A stretch of 64,000 bases of DNA from Owenweeksia sp965214115 (GCA_965214115.1 CBDCAU010000007.1:248001-312000); one strand, 5' to 3'. Shown: positions 1 to 9,037, counted from the stretch's first letter. Program-made: numbers and translations. Notes: a model not told the origin generated them from the letters alone.

Positions 1-627
1 AGCACCACGCGGCTGAGTATGCATCTGCGTTTCGGTACAATTAGTATTCGCAAATTGGCGCGCTTGGCAAAGGAACTGAACACCAAATATTTTAATGAAT
101 TGATTTGGCGGGATTTTTATCAAAGTATTTTATATCATTTTCCCGATTCGGCCACCGAAAATTTCCGTAGAAAATATGATGCGATTCGATGGGAAAACAA
201 TGAAGAACATTTTAAGAAATGGTGCGAAGGAAAAACCGGCTATCCTTTGGTGGATGCCGGAATGCGCGAACTGAACGAATCCGGCTTTATGCACAACCGC
301 GTCAGGATGCTGGTTTCCAGTTTTTTAACCAAGCATTTATTGATTGACTGGCGCTGGGGTGAGGCCTATTTTGCCGAAAAATTATTGGATTACGATATGG
401 CGAGCAACGTCGGCGGCTGGCAGTGGGCGGCTGGCAGCGGCGTGGATGCCGCGCCTTATTTCCGCATTTTCAATCCGCACTTGCAACTGGATAAATTTGA
501 TAAAAACCGCGAATATGTAAAGCGCTGGATTTCAGAATACGGGACGGATGATTATCCCGAAGAAATCGTGGAACATAAATGGGCGCGGCAGCGCGCGCTT
601 GACCGATTTAAGGGTGCTTTACAATAA
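1..627 (+). CDS. Deoxyribodipyrimidine photolyase / cryptochrome family, C-terminal part
   Basis: The gene runs in from the left edge, so only the last 208 residues are visible, and any start codon lies outside the window. They form the FAD-binding helical domain of the photolyase/cryptochrome family: STTRLS at the edge (the STRLS-type FAD loop), GKTGYPLVDAGMREL, HNRVRMLVSS, the aspartate and asparagine of DYDMASN, GGWQW and the closing PYFRIFNP. In photolyases this domain binds FAD and the flipped-out pyrimidine dimer and performs light-driven repair. The family is certain. Whether this is a CPD photolyase, a (6-4) photolyase or a cryptochrome cannot be decided from this part, so no symbol is given. 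Convergent with the next gene. Confidence 0.93.
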   Translation, partial: STTRLSMHLRFGTISIRKLARLAKELNTKYFNELIWRDFYQSILYHFPDSATENFRRKYDAIRWENNEEHFKKWCEGKTGYPLVDAGMRELNESGFMHNRVRMLVSSFLTKHLLIDWRWGEAYFAEKLLDYDMASNVGGWQWAAGSGVDAAPYFRIFNPHLQLDKFDKNREYVKRWISEYGTDDYPEEIVEHKWARQRALDRFKGALQ

Positions 628-681
628 TTCTTTTTCTCAGAACTGGCTGCGAAGAAATTCAATTTCTGCTCTCATTTTTTA

Positions 682-775
682 GCCACAAAGACACGAAGGG
701 CACAAAGATTTTGTTACGTTGAGTTAGAGACAGTTTTTATCAAAGTAAAACTTTGAGTCTTTGAGCCTTTGTGGC
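682..775. repeat. Imperfect inverted repeat with GCCACAAAG arms
   Basis: GCCACAAAG at 682-690 is matched by its reverse complement CTTTGTGGC at 767-775. The inner sequence (CGAAGGGCACAAAG against CTTTGAGTCTTTGAGCC) also pairs loosely. It lies between two convergent genes, so it could act as a bidirectional terminator. The related GCCACAAAGGCACAAAG motif is a widely scattered intergenic repeat in bacteria, so this may be an interspersed element instead. Confidence 0.5.
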
Positions 776-793
776 AGAAATACGAATGTATTC

Positions 794-1879
794 TTAAAAA
801 GCGTGGTCTTCAAACTGCGTTTTCGCATCGCCCAAATAGGATTTTATCAATTGCTCATTTTCCATACGGCAAATCAACAGAGAATCATCTTCATCTACTA
901 CGATAAAACCGTTCAAACCTTCGATAATTGCGAGTTTGTCTTTTTTGATACGAATTAGTGAATTTTTTGTATCAGAAATCAGTGATTTTTTAGATAAAAT
1001 AGCATTCTTATTTTCATCCAATTTGACGTGTTCGTGCAAGCTACCCCAAGTTCCTAAATCACTCCATCCAAATTGCGATGGAATGACATATACATTTTCC
1101 GATTTTTCCATTAATCCATAGTCGATGGAAACATTCTCACAGGAAGGATAAATTTTTTCAACAAATTTTTGCTCTTTTCGAGTGCCGAAAGTTTCTGCCC
1201 CCGCCTCAAAAGTAGAATGCAAATCGGGCTGATAATTTTGCAATTCTTCCATAAAAGTGGAAACCGACCAAATAAAGATGCCACTGTTCCACAAAAAATC
1301 GCCGCTGTCCAAAAAGTCTTTGGCGGTTTCCAAGTCCGGTTTTTCGGTGAACGTTTTTACCTTTTTAATTTCTGCCGTTGTATCTTCCTCAACATCAAGG
1401 TATTGAATATAACCATAACCCGTGTCGGGGCGGTGGGGCCGAATCCCCAAGGTGAAAAGTTTGCTGATACCATTTGAATTCTCGGCCGCTAATTTCACAA
1501 TGCGGGCAAATTCATCTTCGTCCGTAATCAGGTGGTCGGCGGGCGCCACCACCATTTGGGCTTGTGAGTTTTTACTGGCAATCCGGTAGGCCGCGTAGGT
1601 GATGCAGGGCGCGGTATTTCGGCGGGCGGGCTCCAAAATGATGTTTTTGCGCGGCATTTTAGGCAACTGTTTGGCCACCAAATCCTTGTAGTTTTTATGG
1701 GTGACCACCAAGATTTTATCTACGTCCGAAATCTTCTGCAAACGCCTGAAGGTCTGCTGGATAAGCGTCTCGCCCGTTCCAAGAATATCGTGGAATTGCT
1801 TAGGAAATTGGCTGGTGCTGACGGGCCAAAATCGGCTGCCGATGCCACCGGCCATTATCACACTGAAAGTGTTGTTCAT
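794..1879 (-). CDS. manC: Mannose-1-phosphate guanylyltransferase
   Basis: A 361-residue cytoplasmic nucleotidyltransferase making GDP-mannose from mannose-1-phosphate and GTP, a precursor for surface polysaccharides. The N-terminus has the signature VIMAGGIGSRFWP followed by PKQF. The acceptor-side motifs APADHLI, FTEKPD and WNSGIF follow in the expected order, and the length fits the single-domain guanylyltransferase without a fused isomerase. The open frame extends 31 codons upstream, but the ATG at 1879 puts the nucleotide-binding loop at the usual distance from the N-terminus and leaves space for a divergent promoter shared with adk. A TACTTTCG box (1899-1906 on the opposite strand) is one base off the -7 consensus. 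It stands apart from the glycan locus at 20-40 kb but could supply it. Confidence 0.93.
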   Translation of the reverse strand: MNNTFSVIMAGGIGSRFWPVSTSQFPKQFHDILGTGETLIQQTFRRLQKISDVDKILVVTHKNYKDLVAKQLPKMPRKNIILEPARRNTAPCITYAAYRIASKNSQAQMVVAPADHLITDEDEFARIVKLAAENSNGISKLFTLGIRPHRPDTGYGYIQYLDVEEDTTAEIKKVKTFTEKPDLETAKDFLDSGDFLWNSGIFIWSVSTFMEELQNYQPDLHSTFEAGAETFGTRKEQKFVEKIYPSCENVSIDYGLMEKSENVYVIPSQFGWSDLGTWGSLHEHVKLDENKNAILSKKSLISDTKNSLIRIKKDKLAIIEGLNGFIVVDEDDSLLICRMENEQLIKSYLGDAKTQFEDHAF

Positions 1880-1999
1880 CCTGATGATTTGAGAACGGCG
1901 AAAGTAGGAAATCACGACACTTTTTGGAAAGAAAATGACAGCGATTCTTTTGTAAATTCGCGCTTTTCGCAAAAATTCAACGCCCGCAATTTTTATGCT

Positions 2000-2575
2000 A
2001 TGCTGAATATCGTTCTATTTGGCCCGCCCGGGGCCGGCAAAGGCACTCAATCCGAGTTGATTGAAGAGAAATACCATCTTACCCATCTTTCCACGGGAGA
2101 GCTTTTGCGCTCGGAAATCCGGGGGGGCAGTAATTTGGGGAAAGAAGCGGCGCGCTTGATGGACGCTGGTCAATTGGTGCCGGACAAAGTAGTGGTTGAG
2201 ATGATGGATCACCGCCTGCGCAACGGTCAGGCTACCGAGGGTTTTGTGTTCGATGGATTTCCGCGCACCGCCCAGCAAGCCAAATCTTTGGACAAGCTGC
2301 TTGAAAAAAGCGATGAATCCATCGTGGCGATGATTGCCCTGCAAGTACCTGAAAAAGAGCTGGTGGAAAGATTGCTGAGCCGCGGGAAAAACGGCGGGCG
2401 CAGCGACGATAAAAATGAGGCGACCATCAAAAATCGCCTACAGGTGTATCGCGAGGAAACCGAGGTGGTGCGGGACTATTACCAAAAGCAAAACAAGTTT
2501 GTGGAGGTGAAAGGCACGGGCAGCATTGAGGAGGTTTTTGGGCGGATTTGCACCGCCATCGAAAATGCGCGCTGA
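2000..2575 (+). CDS. adk: Adenylate kinase
   Basis: A 191-residue cytoplasmic enzyme interconverting AMP + ATP and 2 ADP. The P-loop GPPGAGKGT comes straight after the first beta strand, followed by LSTGELLR (AMP binding), DGFPRT and a short LID segment (SRGKNGGRSDD), which makes it the short-LID form of about 190 residues common in Bacteroidota. The frame stays open far upstream into the divergent gene, but the ATG at 2000 places the P-loop correctly. Its TGA overlaps the ATG of the obg gene by one base (TGATG), so the two are translationally coupled in one transcription unit. Confidence 0.96.
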   Translation: MLNIVLFGPPGAGKGTQSELIEEKYHLTHLSTGELLRSEIRGGSNLGKEAARLMDAGQLVPDKVVVEMMDHRLRNGQATEGFVFDGFPRTAQQAKSLDKLLEKSDESIVAMIALQVPEKELVERLLSRGKNGGRSDDKNEATIKNRLQVYREETEVVRDYYQKQNKFVEVKGTGSIEEVFGRICTAIENAR

Positions 2576-3585
2576 TGGCCGGCAATTTCGTTGATTACGT
2601 AAAAATCCATACTAAAAGCGGCAAGGGCGGGCAAGGTTCATCCTATTTGCGGCGCGACAAAATCACCGCGAAGGGCGGCCCCGACGGCGGCGATGGCGGG
2701 CGCGGCGGCCACGTTATCTTAAAAGGCAACGCACAACTCTGGACGTTGCTGCATTTAAAATATCAAAAACACATAAAAGCGGAAGCGGGCGGCAACGGTG
2801 GGCGCAGTCAAAGCACTGGGAAACAGGGAAATAACGCCATCATAGAAGTGCCTTTGGGCACGGTGGCGCGCGATGGCGAAAGCGGCGAATTCTTGTTTGA
2901 AATCACCGAAGACGGCGAGGAAAAAAACCTGCGCGAAGGCGGGCGCGGCGGGCAGGGAAACGTGCATTTCAAATCCTCCACCTTTCAAACGCCGCGCTTT
3001 GCGCAGCCCGGAGAGGAGGGTACGGAAGGCTGGAACATACTGGAATTGAAAGTTTTAGCGGATGTCGGTTTGGTCGGTTTCCCGAACGCGGGCAAATCCA
3101 CTTTGCTTTCGGTGGTGAGCGCCGCCAAACCGGAAATCGCCGCTTATCCATTCACGACTTTGACGCCGAATCTGGGCATTGTTCAATACCGCGATTACCG
3201 CAGTTTTGTGATGGCGGACATTCCGGGAATCATCGAGGGCGCGGCGGAAGGCAAAGGGTTGGGGACGCGGTTTTTGCGCCACATCGAACGGAATTCCATT
3301 TTGCTTTTTCTCGTGCCGGCCGACGCTGAAAATATCGCCGATGAATATCACATCCTTTTAAAAGAATTGGAAAAGTACAATCCCGAATTGCTGGACAAGC
3401 AACGGGTTTTGGCGGTTTCCAAAAGTGATATGTTGGATGAAGAATTGCGCGCCGAAATGACGGAAATCCTGCAAAAGGACTTGCCGCAAGATTTGCAATG
3501 GCAATTCATTTCTTCGGTCAGCCAGTTGGGAATCAAAGAGTTAAAAGACAATCTTTGGAAAATCCTGAACGATGGAAACGCTTGA
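2575..3585 (+). CDS. obgE: GTPase Obg/CgtA
   Basis: A 336-residue essential ribosome-associated GTPase involved in 50S maturation and stress responses. Residues 1 to about 158 form the glycine-rich Obg fold (GGDGGRGG, GGNGG, EGGRGGQGN). Then comes the G domain with GFPNAGKST (G1), DIPGIIEG (G3) and SKSD in the NKxD position (G4). The variable C-terminal OCT domain of some Obg proteins is absent. The start was chosen at the ATG overlapping the adk stop, where the protein begins MAGNFVDYVKI; the frame has an earlier ATG inside adk. Its 3' end overlaps the next gene by 14 bases. Confidence 0.96.
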   Translation: MAGNFVDYVKIHTKSGKGGQGSSYLRRDKITAKGGPDGGDGGRGGHVILKGNAQLWTLLHLKYQKHIKAEAGGNGGRSQSTGKQGNNAIIEVPLGTVARDGESGEFLFEITEDGEEKNLREGGRGGQGNVHFKSSTFQTPRFAQPGEEGTEGWNILELKVLADVGLVGFPNAGKSTLLSVVSAAKPEIAAYPFTTLTPNLGIVQYRDYRSFVMADIPGIIEGAAEGKGLGTRFLRHIERNSILLFLVPADAENIADEYHILLKELEKYNPELLDKQRVLAVSKSDMLDEELRAEMTEILQKDLPQDLQWQFISSVSQLGIKELKDNLWKILNDGNA

Positions 3586-4138
3586 AAAATGGGACGAGCA
3601 ACTTTTTCTGTGGCTCAACAATCTGGGCAGCGCACCGTGGGATGGGTTTTGGATTTTCTTATCTGAGAAAACGGTTTGGATTCCGCTGTACGCACTTCTT
3701 ATCTTTTTGATATTCAAAACTTTAAAAACGAAAACCGCGCTTTGGGTTTTATTGGGAGTAGCGGTTTTGATTCTTTTCACGGATTCGGGCAGCACCTTTT
3801 TTTTCAAAGAAAGATTTGACCGATTGCGGCCTTGCCACACGGATTTGATTTCGAAAATGCGCTTGGTGGCAAAAGGCTGCGGCGGGCAGTTTGGGTTCTT
3901 GTCCGCCCACGCCGCCAATACGTTTGGGTTGGCGGTTTTGGTGGGAAAAATTTTGCAAAAAAAGTTCAGATGGATCCTGCCGCTCTTGCTTTTTTGGGCG
4001 GTATTGGTGGCTTACAGCCGTATTTATCTGGGAGTCCATTATCCGCTGGACGTGGCGGCTGGCGCGCTGTACGGCACGCTTTGCGCCTTGTTGATATTCA
4101 AAATGTTACAACCTAAAATCAAAGACAATTACCGATGA
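3572..4138 (+). CDS. PAP2-family membrane phosphatase
   Basis: A 188-residue membrane protein with about five hydrophobic segments. It carries the three PAP2 phosphatase motifs in order: KERFDRLRP (residues 79-87), SAH (111-113, with Ala in place of the usual Gly of SGH) and SRIYLGVHYPLD (149-160, with catalytic His156 and Asp160). The family removes phosphate from lipid substrates, including undecaprenyl pyrophosphate and phosphatidic acid. At this size an undecaprenyl-diphosphatase (BacA-independent) role is plausible but not shown. It overlaps obg by 14 bases and crcB by 4, so it belongs to the adk-obg-PAP2-crcB unit. Confidence 0.88.
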   Translation: METLEKWDEQLFLWLNNLGSAPWDGFWIFLSEKTVWIPLYALLIFLIFKTLKTKTALWVLLGVAVLILFTDSGSTFFFKERFDRLRPCHTDLISKMRLVAKGCGGQFGFLSAHAANTFGLAVLVGKILQKKFRWILPLLLFWAVLVAYSRIYLGVHYPLDVAAGALYGTLCALLIFKMLQPKIKDNYR

Positions 4139-4518
4139 ATGGATTGACAATCTTGGCGGTTTTCATCGGGGGCGGGCTGGGCAGTTTGTGCCGCTTCGGC
4201 GTGTCGCGCGCGGTGCTGGTTTTTCACTATTCCGGAAAATTTCCCATCGCCACTTTATTGGCCAACGTCTTGGCTTGCATCGCAATGGTGGTCGCGCTTT
4301 TCTTCATTTCCAAAAGAGAAATCTCCCAAACTTGGCAACTCTTTTGGCTGGTGGGATTTTGCGGTGGTTTTTCCACGTTCAGCACGTTTTCGTATGAAAA
4401 CTGGGTGTTGTGGAAGGAGGGATTTTATGGAATTTTCGCGCTGAATATCCTGCTGAGCGTGGCGCTTTGCTTCGTTGTGTTTTTCCTTCTCGGGAAATAT
4501 TTTAGCGCAACAGCGTGA
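4135..4518 (+). CDS. crcB: Fluoride exporter, CrcB/Fluc family
   Basis: A 127-residue four-TM protein forming a dual-topology fluoride channel. The diagnostic motifs are present: GGGLGSLCRF near the N-terminus, the TLLAN segment with its pore Asn, and GFCGGFSTFSTFSYE, whose phenylalanines and serines/threonines line the fluoride path. Start and PAP2 stop overlap as ATGA. No fluoride riboswitch is visible, and expression presumably depends on the upstream operon. The last 17 bases overlap the end of the convergent T9SS gene. Confidence 0.93.
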   Translation: MNGLTILAVFIGGGLGSLCRFGVSRAVLVFHYSGKFPIATLLANVLACIAMVVALFFISKREISQTWQLFWLVGFCGGFSTFSTFSYENWVLWKEGFYGIFALNILLSVALCFVVFFLLGKYFSATA

Positions 4519-6676
4519 TGATGCCCGGCTGCGAATGCGTATAGCCGATTTCTTTCACTTCTACCATTATTATATAGGAGTACACGCCGCCCGGCAGTTC
4601 TTTTCCCGTGTTTCGGAAGCGGCCGTTCCAATATTCCTTTGGGTTAGTGCTGGCGAAAACAATTTTGCCCCAGCGGTCACGGATTTCCAAAGTTACCCAG
4701 CGCATATTGGTCACTGCGTATTGCAGGATGTCGTTCACCCCGTCGCCGTTGGGCGAAAAGGCGCTGGGGAAATATAATCCAAAAGGGGTGTTGATGCGGA
4801 TGGTGTCAATCACCGTGTCCGTGCAGCCGTGGCGGTTGGTGGCCACGTGCACGATGGGGTAGCTGCCCGAATCCGGCATTTCAAAAGCGTGTTCACTGAA
4901 ATTGTACAAAGTTTCGCCATTGGGCAAAAATGTTTCCGTGGAAATATGCGAACTGGACGCGTCGCGGATCACAAAGTTGGGATCGTAAATGAGCTTTTCG
5001 CGTTCCTCCACTTCCAAGCCGGCGTGGGGGCGCGGCAGTATTTCGATGATATCCTGATATACGGCCACGTCAGAATCCAAGCAGCCTTCCGTAGTGGTAA
5101 TGGAATGCGAAACGGTGTAAACGCCCGGCACCAAGTAGGTATATTCAGGGTCGGGTCGCGTGGAATAGCCGCCGTCGCCAAACGTCCAATAATGGTTCAC
5201 CGCGCCGTAGGCTTGGCTTTGGTCAAAAAACTGGGTATGGAAGGGCGCGCATTGTGTGCCGCTGGGTACTATTTCGTCCACCACAGGGTTGGGATACACC
5301 CGCACGGAGTCCGCAAAAGATTTCACACATAAATTATCCGTCACCACCAGCTTTACATAATAAGCGTCCGGCGCGTCCCACCGCACGCCCTTGGGTTCAT
5401 CGCTGTTGAGGTGCTGGCCCAAATTGGTGGCACCCCCCATATCCCAATAAAAAGTGGCACTGTCCGAGAATTGCCCTTCCACTTCAAAATCAATGCTGTG
5501 GCCTTCAAAACAATGATCGCCCAGCGCCTTGAAAGAAACCGTAGTGGAATCGAACACGATGAAATTTCCTTGGAAAGTATCCGCGCAGGTGGTGTAAGGT
5601 TCGGCCACCAGTGTCACCAGATATTGCCCCGTGTCTGGGAAAAAATAGTAAGGATGCTGGGCGTGGCTGGTGTCGCCCAAAGTGGTGGGGTCGCCAAAGT
5701 TCCACCAATATTTTTGGGCCGCCTGGCTCAGGTTGGTAAACTGCACTTTGCGCCCGCCGCAGATGTTGGCGGGGGTCAAAAATTGGTCCTCGATTTCGCT
5801 CTGCACGAAGGTACAAGCCGCCGTCACGTTGAACTGGAAATCGCGGCGGGTGGTGGCAATCGGTGCGCCGTTTCGCCACTCGGTGGCGCAGATGGCAAAC
5901 ACGAACTGGCCCACGGCGGTGGGTCGCCCGGTGAGAATTCCCGTAACGGGATCGATACTGAAAGCGGGACTGCTGGTGATGGGGTTGGTGGGAGAAAAGC
6001 CGGGCAGGAACGGCACCGAAACATAAGGTGGCGGGGCAGGTGGGTCGGGGACGATTTGCCCTTGCACATTAGCCCCGCCGTTTAAAACATCGCAAAGGGA
6101 GTAGGAGATACTGTCACCGTCTGGTTCGGAAGCGCTTAAATCCAAGCTAACATCTTGGTTCAGGCAAAGCACTACCGGTGGGTCGGAGTTGAATTTTGGG
6201 CTGCTGTTGCAATTGTCCATCGAGGGGATGGAAGTGGTGAAAGTGCTGCCCCACTGCGAGGCGGCATTGTTCACATTGGTAATACTTTGATTGCGGCAAC
6301 AGCGCTGGTGAGAAATCACATAGCCACCCGTGATGGGAGGTAGGTTGATGGTGAATTTGTAAACGCCTTTTTCCGTACAAACATTGGGTGGCAGTTTCGT
6401 GCAATTGTTGGGGGCGGTAACAGGTAATTTGGTTACCGTGCCCAAAGGCGACGAAATTTTGCTGATGAGCAGATTATTCTGATCATAAATGGCAATGATG
6501 GCGCTGGCATCGAATGGCGCGCCGCCGCTGAGGCAATCGCGGTAGATAATCAGCATCACCTCATAATCATTGTTCCCTAAACATTTAGTGCTGATTTCAC
6601 CACCCACCAAGTGCTTCGCCTGCGCCGCCGTGCTGGCCAAAAACAATAACAAGAGTATGAATTTCCGCAGGCGCAT
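4502..6676 (-). CDS. Secreted PKD-domain protein with gliding-motility-associated (T9SS) C-terminal domain
   Basis: A 724-residue exported protein. Residues 1-20 are a signal peptide (hydrophobic LLLLFLAST, cleavage near AQA). The next part begins HLVGGEI and contains IYRDC, an N-terminal module I recognise from large Bacteroidota surface proteins. At least three PKD-like repeats follow (YWWNFGDP, FYWDMGG, HYWTFGDGG). The C-terminus has YFPSAFSPNGDGVND and DRWGKIVF, the gliding-motility-associated C-terminal sorting domain read by the type IX secretion system. It is therefore probably exported across the outer membrane and anchored or released. No catalytic domain is visible; adhesion is a guess. 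A second protein of similar architecture lies at 40.2 kb. Confidence 0.88.
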   Translation of the reverse strand: MRLRKFILLLLFLASTAAQAKHLVGGEISTKCLGNNDYEVMLIIYRDCLSGGAPFDASAIIAIYDQNNLLISKISSPLGTVTKLPVTAPNNCTKLPPNVCTEKGVYKFTINLPPITGGYVISHQRCCRNQSITNVNNAASQWGSTFTTSIPSMDNCNSSPKFNSDPPVVLCLNQDVSLDLSASEPDGDSISYSLCDVLNGGANVQGQIVPDPPAPPPYVSVPFLPGFSPTNPITSSPAFSIDPVTGILTGRPTAVGQFVFAICATEWRNGAPIATTRRDFQFNVTAACTFVQSEIEDQFLTPANICGGRKVQFTNLSQAAQKYWWNFGDPTTLGDTSHAQHPYYFFPDTGQYLVTLVAEPYTTCADTFQGNFIVFDSTTVSFKALGDHCFEGHSIDFEVEGQFSDSATFYWDMGGATNLGQHLNSDEPKGVRWDAPDAYYVKLVVTDNLCVKSFADSVRVYPNPVVDEIVPSGTQCAPFHTQFFDQSQAYGAVNHYWTFGDGGYSTRPDPEYTYLVPGVYTVSHSITTTEGCLDSDVAVYQDIIEILPRPHAGLEVEEREKLIYDPNFVIRDASSSHISTETFLPNGETLYNFSEHAFEMPDSGSYPIVHVATNRHGCTDTVIDTIRINTPFGLYFPSAFSPNGDGVNDILQYAVTNMRWVTLEIRDRWGKIVFASTNPKEYWNGRFRNTGKELPGGVYSYIIMVEVKEIGYTHSQPGIITLLR

Positions 6677-6754
6677 CGTTCTTTTTAAGAAGGTCTAAAA
6701 GTAAACAAACCAAAAGAACCCGCGCGGTTTTTTTTTAATAAAAGGCCGGAAACT

Positions 6755-7642
6755 TTAACCCACCGCCATCTCCGCAAAGGGGACCACCGTGGCGAAACCC
6801 TTGGCGGGAAAATAGTCCGCGCTGTTTTCGCCCAGCGCCATCCCAAAATCGCCGCCCCACGCGCCGAGGGATTTTACAGCGCCTTCAAAATCTGAAAAAA
6901 GGCGGCTTTTCACGGTGGGAATTTGTAGTTTTTTAGATAAGATTTCTTCGTGCATTTCCATCAAATTTTGCAATTCTTCCTTACTGGAAACCTCGCTCAT
7001 TTGAATAGAAATGTCCGCTATTTTTTGAATAAAAATTTCGTCCTTTTCTTTTTGTAAAAAATCCCGCACTTCGGGCTGGCTGCGCTGTTTTTTATTCAGA
7101 TGAATGAAATAAACTTCTTCAAAAATTTCGGGAAGTTTTACGGTTTTCCATTGGGCTTTTTGATTTTCGGTTTGATACAAAATCGGTTGCCGTTCTCCGG
7201 CGCAGGCCACGTCAAAGCCGCTGCCATTCTGCGAGGCAAAATGCAATTCCATCGAATCGATGCCCAGCCACCGAGCAATTAAAAAAACCAATGTGCTGCT
7301 GCTGCCCAGCCCCCAGTTGCGGGGAAAATCCAAACGGGTTTCTACTTTTCCGGAGGGGATTTTTGTATTGGAAATTCCGACACTTTTCTGTAAGATTTTT
7401 TGTAAGAAAATAGCCGTGTCTTGGGATGATGTTTTTTGGATGTTCAAATCTTCATCAAAATGGACAAAAAACCACGCTTGGTTTTTATCGTCCAAACTGC
7501 GCCATTCCAAACCGTTTTTTCCTTCTTCATAAAAAAGGTGCTGGCCTTTTTTGGTGGGAATCGCCAAGGCCCGCGCGCCTTGCAAAACGGCATATTCGCC
7601 GCTCAGGAGCAATTTGCCGTGCGCAAAAAATTCCTGCTTCAA
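6755..7642 (-). CDS. GYDIA-family GHMP kinase (mevalonate-kinase-like)
   Basis: A 295-residue cytoplasmic GHMP-superfamily small-molecule kinase. HGKLLLSGEYAVL near the N-terminus is the substrate-side motif, NWGLGSSSTL is the GHMP ATP-binding loop, and GSGFDVACAG stands where the family-naming G-Y-D-I-A motif lies, here with Phe and Val substitutions. Such kinases sit beside HMG-CoA reductase in many Bacteroidota and are thought to phosphorylate a mevalonate intermediate. The exact substrate is not proven. The start is a TTG that overlaps the reductase stop as TTGA, so translation is probably coupled; the adjacent residues (KQEFFAHGKLLLSGEYAVL) fit the expected N-terminus, supporting that unusual start. 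Confidence 0.85.
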   Translation of the reverse strand: MKQEFFAHGKLLLSGEYAVLQGARALAIPTKKGQHLFYEEGKNGLEWRSLDDKNQAWFFVHFDEDLNIQKTSSQDTAIFLQKILQKSVGISNTKIPSGKVETRLDFPRNWGLGSSSTLVFLIARWLGIDSMELHFASQNGSGFDVACAGERQPILYQTENQKAQWKTVKLPEIFEEVYFIHLNKKQRSQPEVRDFLQKEKDEIFIQKIADISIQMSEVSSKEELQNLMEMHEEILSKKLQIPTVKSRLFSDFEGAVKSLGAWGGDFGMALGENSADYFPAKGFATVVPFAEMAVG

Positions 7643-8988
7643 AGTTTCGGGTTGTGGATTTCGGCGGGATTTGCGATGCCGCGCACTTCACAGAATTTTT
7701 TCACCGCCGCGCTGTGCGAAACCGTGTCGTGCTTAAAGTAATCCACGATGGTTTTCTTTTCTTCCTCGGTGGCTTCCAGTTGGTTGAGGATGTTCAGCAG
7801 GTGCATTTTCATATGTCCTTTTTGGATGCCTGTGGTCACCAGCGCGCGCAGGGCCGCAAAATTTTGCGCCAAGCCGCTGCTCGCCACGATGCCCATCAGT
7901 TTTTCCGCGCTGGGGTTTCCCAGCAATTCAGACGAAAAACGCACCATCGGATGGAGTTTCGTCAGGCCGCCCACCGTGCCGAGCGCCAGTGGCACTTCAA
8001 TCCAAAAACGAAAAACCCCGTTTTCTATCTCGCAATGCGTCAGGCTTTTATAAGTTCCGCTGCGGCCGGCGAAGGTGTGGCAGGCCGCTTCCACCGCGCG
8101 GAAATCGTTGCCCGTGACGATCACCACCGCGTCGATGCCGTTCATAATCCCCTTGTTGTGAGTGGTGGCGCGGTAGGGTTCCACTTCGGCGATTTGCACG
8201 GCACGCTTGAATTTGCGCGCAAAATCTTCCGGCGAGATTTCGTCGCTTTCGCGCAAATCTTCGATGGGGCAGCTCACTTCGGCGCGCACCAAACATTGCG
8301 GTGTGTAGTTGCTCAAGATGCGCATCACGATTTCCAAACCTTCCTTTTCGGAAAACCTTGTATCATCGTAAAATTCTGATTCAAAAGTCTTTGCAAATTG
8401 TTCCAAACACGAATTGATAAAATTTGCGCCCATCGAATCGCAGGTTTCAAAACGTGCTTCTATCTGAAAATAATTGTCCAGATTTTCGCTTTTGTCCACC
8501 AATGTCACGTCCAAAATGCCACCGCCGCGCGCCCGCATATTGGCGGTGATTTCTTCGGTGTCTTTGTAAAATTTGGGTTGGACTTCTTGGAAAAAAGCGG
8601 CCAGTTTTTCCGCATCGCCATCGTACATAAAATGGACGTGGCCAATTTTGACGGTGGAAACAATCTCGGTTTTGAACCCGCCGCGCTCCAGCCAAAAGCG
8701 CGCGCTCTTGGCCGCCGCCGCCACCACCGAACTTTCTTCTATCGCCATCGGAATGGCCAATAACTGTCCGTCAATAAGAAAATTAGGCGCAATCCCAAAA
8801 GGCGTGAAAAAATTGGAAAGGGTGTTTTCGATAAACTCGTCGTGCAGTTTTTGGGTGGCGGCATCGTCGTGCCAATAGCTTTTCAGCAGCTCCACCGCGC
8901 TTTCTTTTCCATCAAAATAATGGTTGGCCACCCACTCAATCTTGGCCTCTTTGGATAATTTGGAAAACCCTTTTATGGGATTGCTCAT
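7639..8988 (-). CDS. Hydroxymethylglutaryl-CoA reductase (class II-like)
   Basis: A 449-residue soluble enzyme that interconverts HMG-CoA and mevalonate. The visible motifs are IEESSVVAAAA (substrate binding), CDSMGANFINS (matching the DAMGAN dinucleotide motif), NKGIMNGIDAV (catalytic Lys/Asp region), and GTVGGLTKLHP. There is no membrane anchor, as expected for class II enzymes. Together with the overlapping GHMP kinase it marks a mevalonate isoprenoid route; the other pathway enzymes are not in the window. A TAGTTTTG box (9038-9045) lies about 50 bases upstream. Confidence 0.93.
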   Translation of the reverse strand: MSNPIKGFSKLSKEAKIEWVANHYFDGKESAVELLKSYWHDDAATQKLHDEFIENTLSNFFTPFGIAPNFLIDGQLLAIPMAIEESSVVAAAAKSARFWLERGGFKTEIVSTVKIGHVHFMYDGDAEKLAAFFQEVQPKFYKDTEEITANMRARGGGILDVTLVDKSENLDNYFQIEARFETCDSMGANFINSCLEQFAKTFESEFYDDTRFSEKEGLEIVMRILSNYTPQCLVRAEVSCPIEDLRESDEISPEDFARKFKRAVQIAEVEPYRATTHNKGIMNGIDAVVIVTGNDFRAVEAACHTFAGRSGTYKSLTHCEIENGVFRFWIEVPLALGTVGGLTKLHPMVRFSSELLGNPSAEKLMGIVASSGLAQNFAALRALVTTGIQKGHMKMHLLNILNQLEATEEEKKTIVDYFKHDTVSHSAAVKKFCEVRGIANPAEIHNPKL

Positions 8989-9037
8989 TGCGAAAATTTA
9001 AGTGCCGTGGCTGCGCACAGCCAATTTTTATAAAATG

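Noticed and set aside
1697..1999. Long upstream extension of adk
   Set aside because: It overlaps the manC gene on the other strand and lacks any similarity to adenylate kinase; the P-loop must follow the start closely.
3990..4135. Fluoride riboswitch before crcB
   Set aside because: crcB overlaps the upstream gene, and the region is coding for PAP2; no aptamer-like structure can be placed there.
5411..6085. 224-codon open frame on the plus strand
   Set aside because: Antisense to the PKD/T9SS protein, with no recognisable motif.
6716..6740. Hairpin AACCCGCGCGGTT followed by nine T as a plus-strand terminator
   Set aside because: The self-complementary core leaves almost no loop, and no plus-strand gene ends nearby.
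7426..8379. 317-codon open frame on the plus strand
   Set aside because: Antisense to the GHMP kinase and HMG-CoA reductase, which carry full motif sets; composition is arginine- and histidine-rich as expected of a shadow frame.
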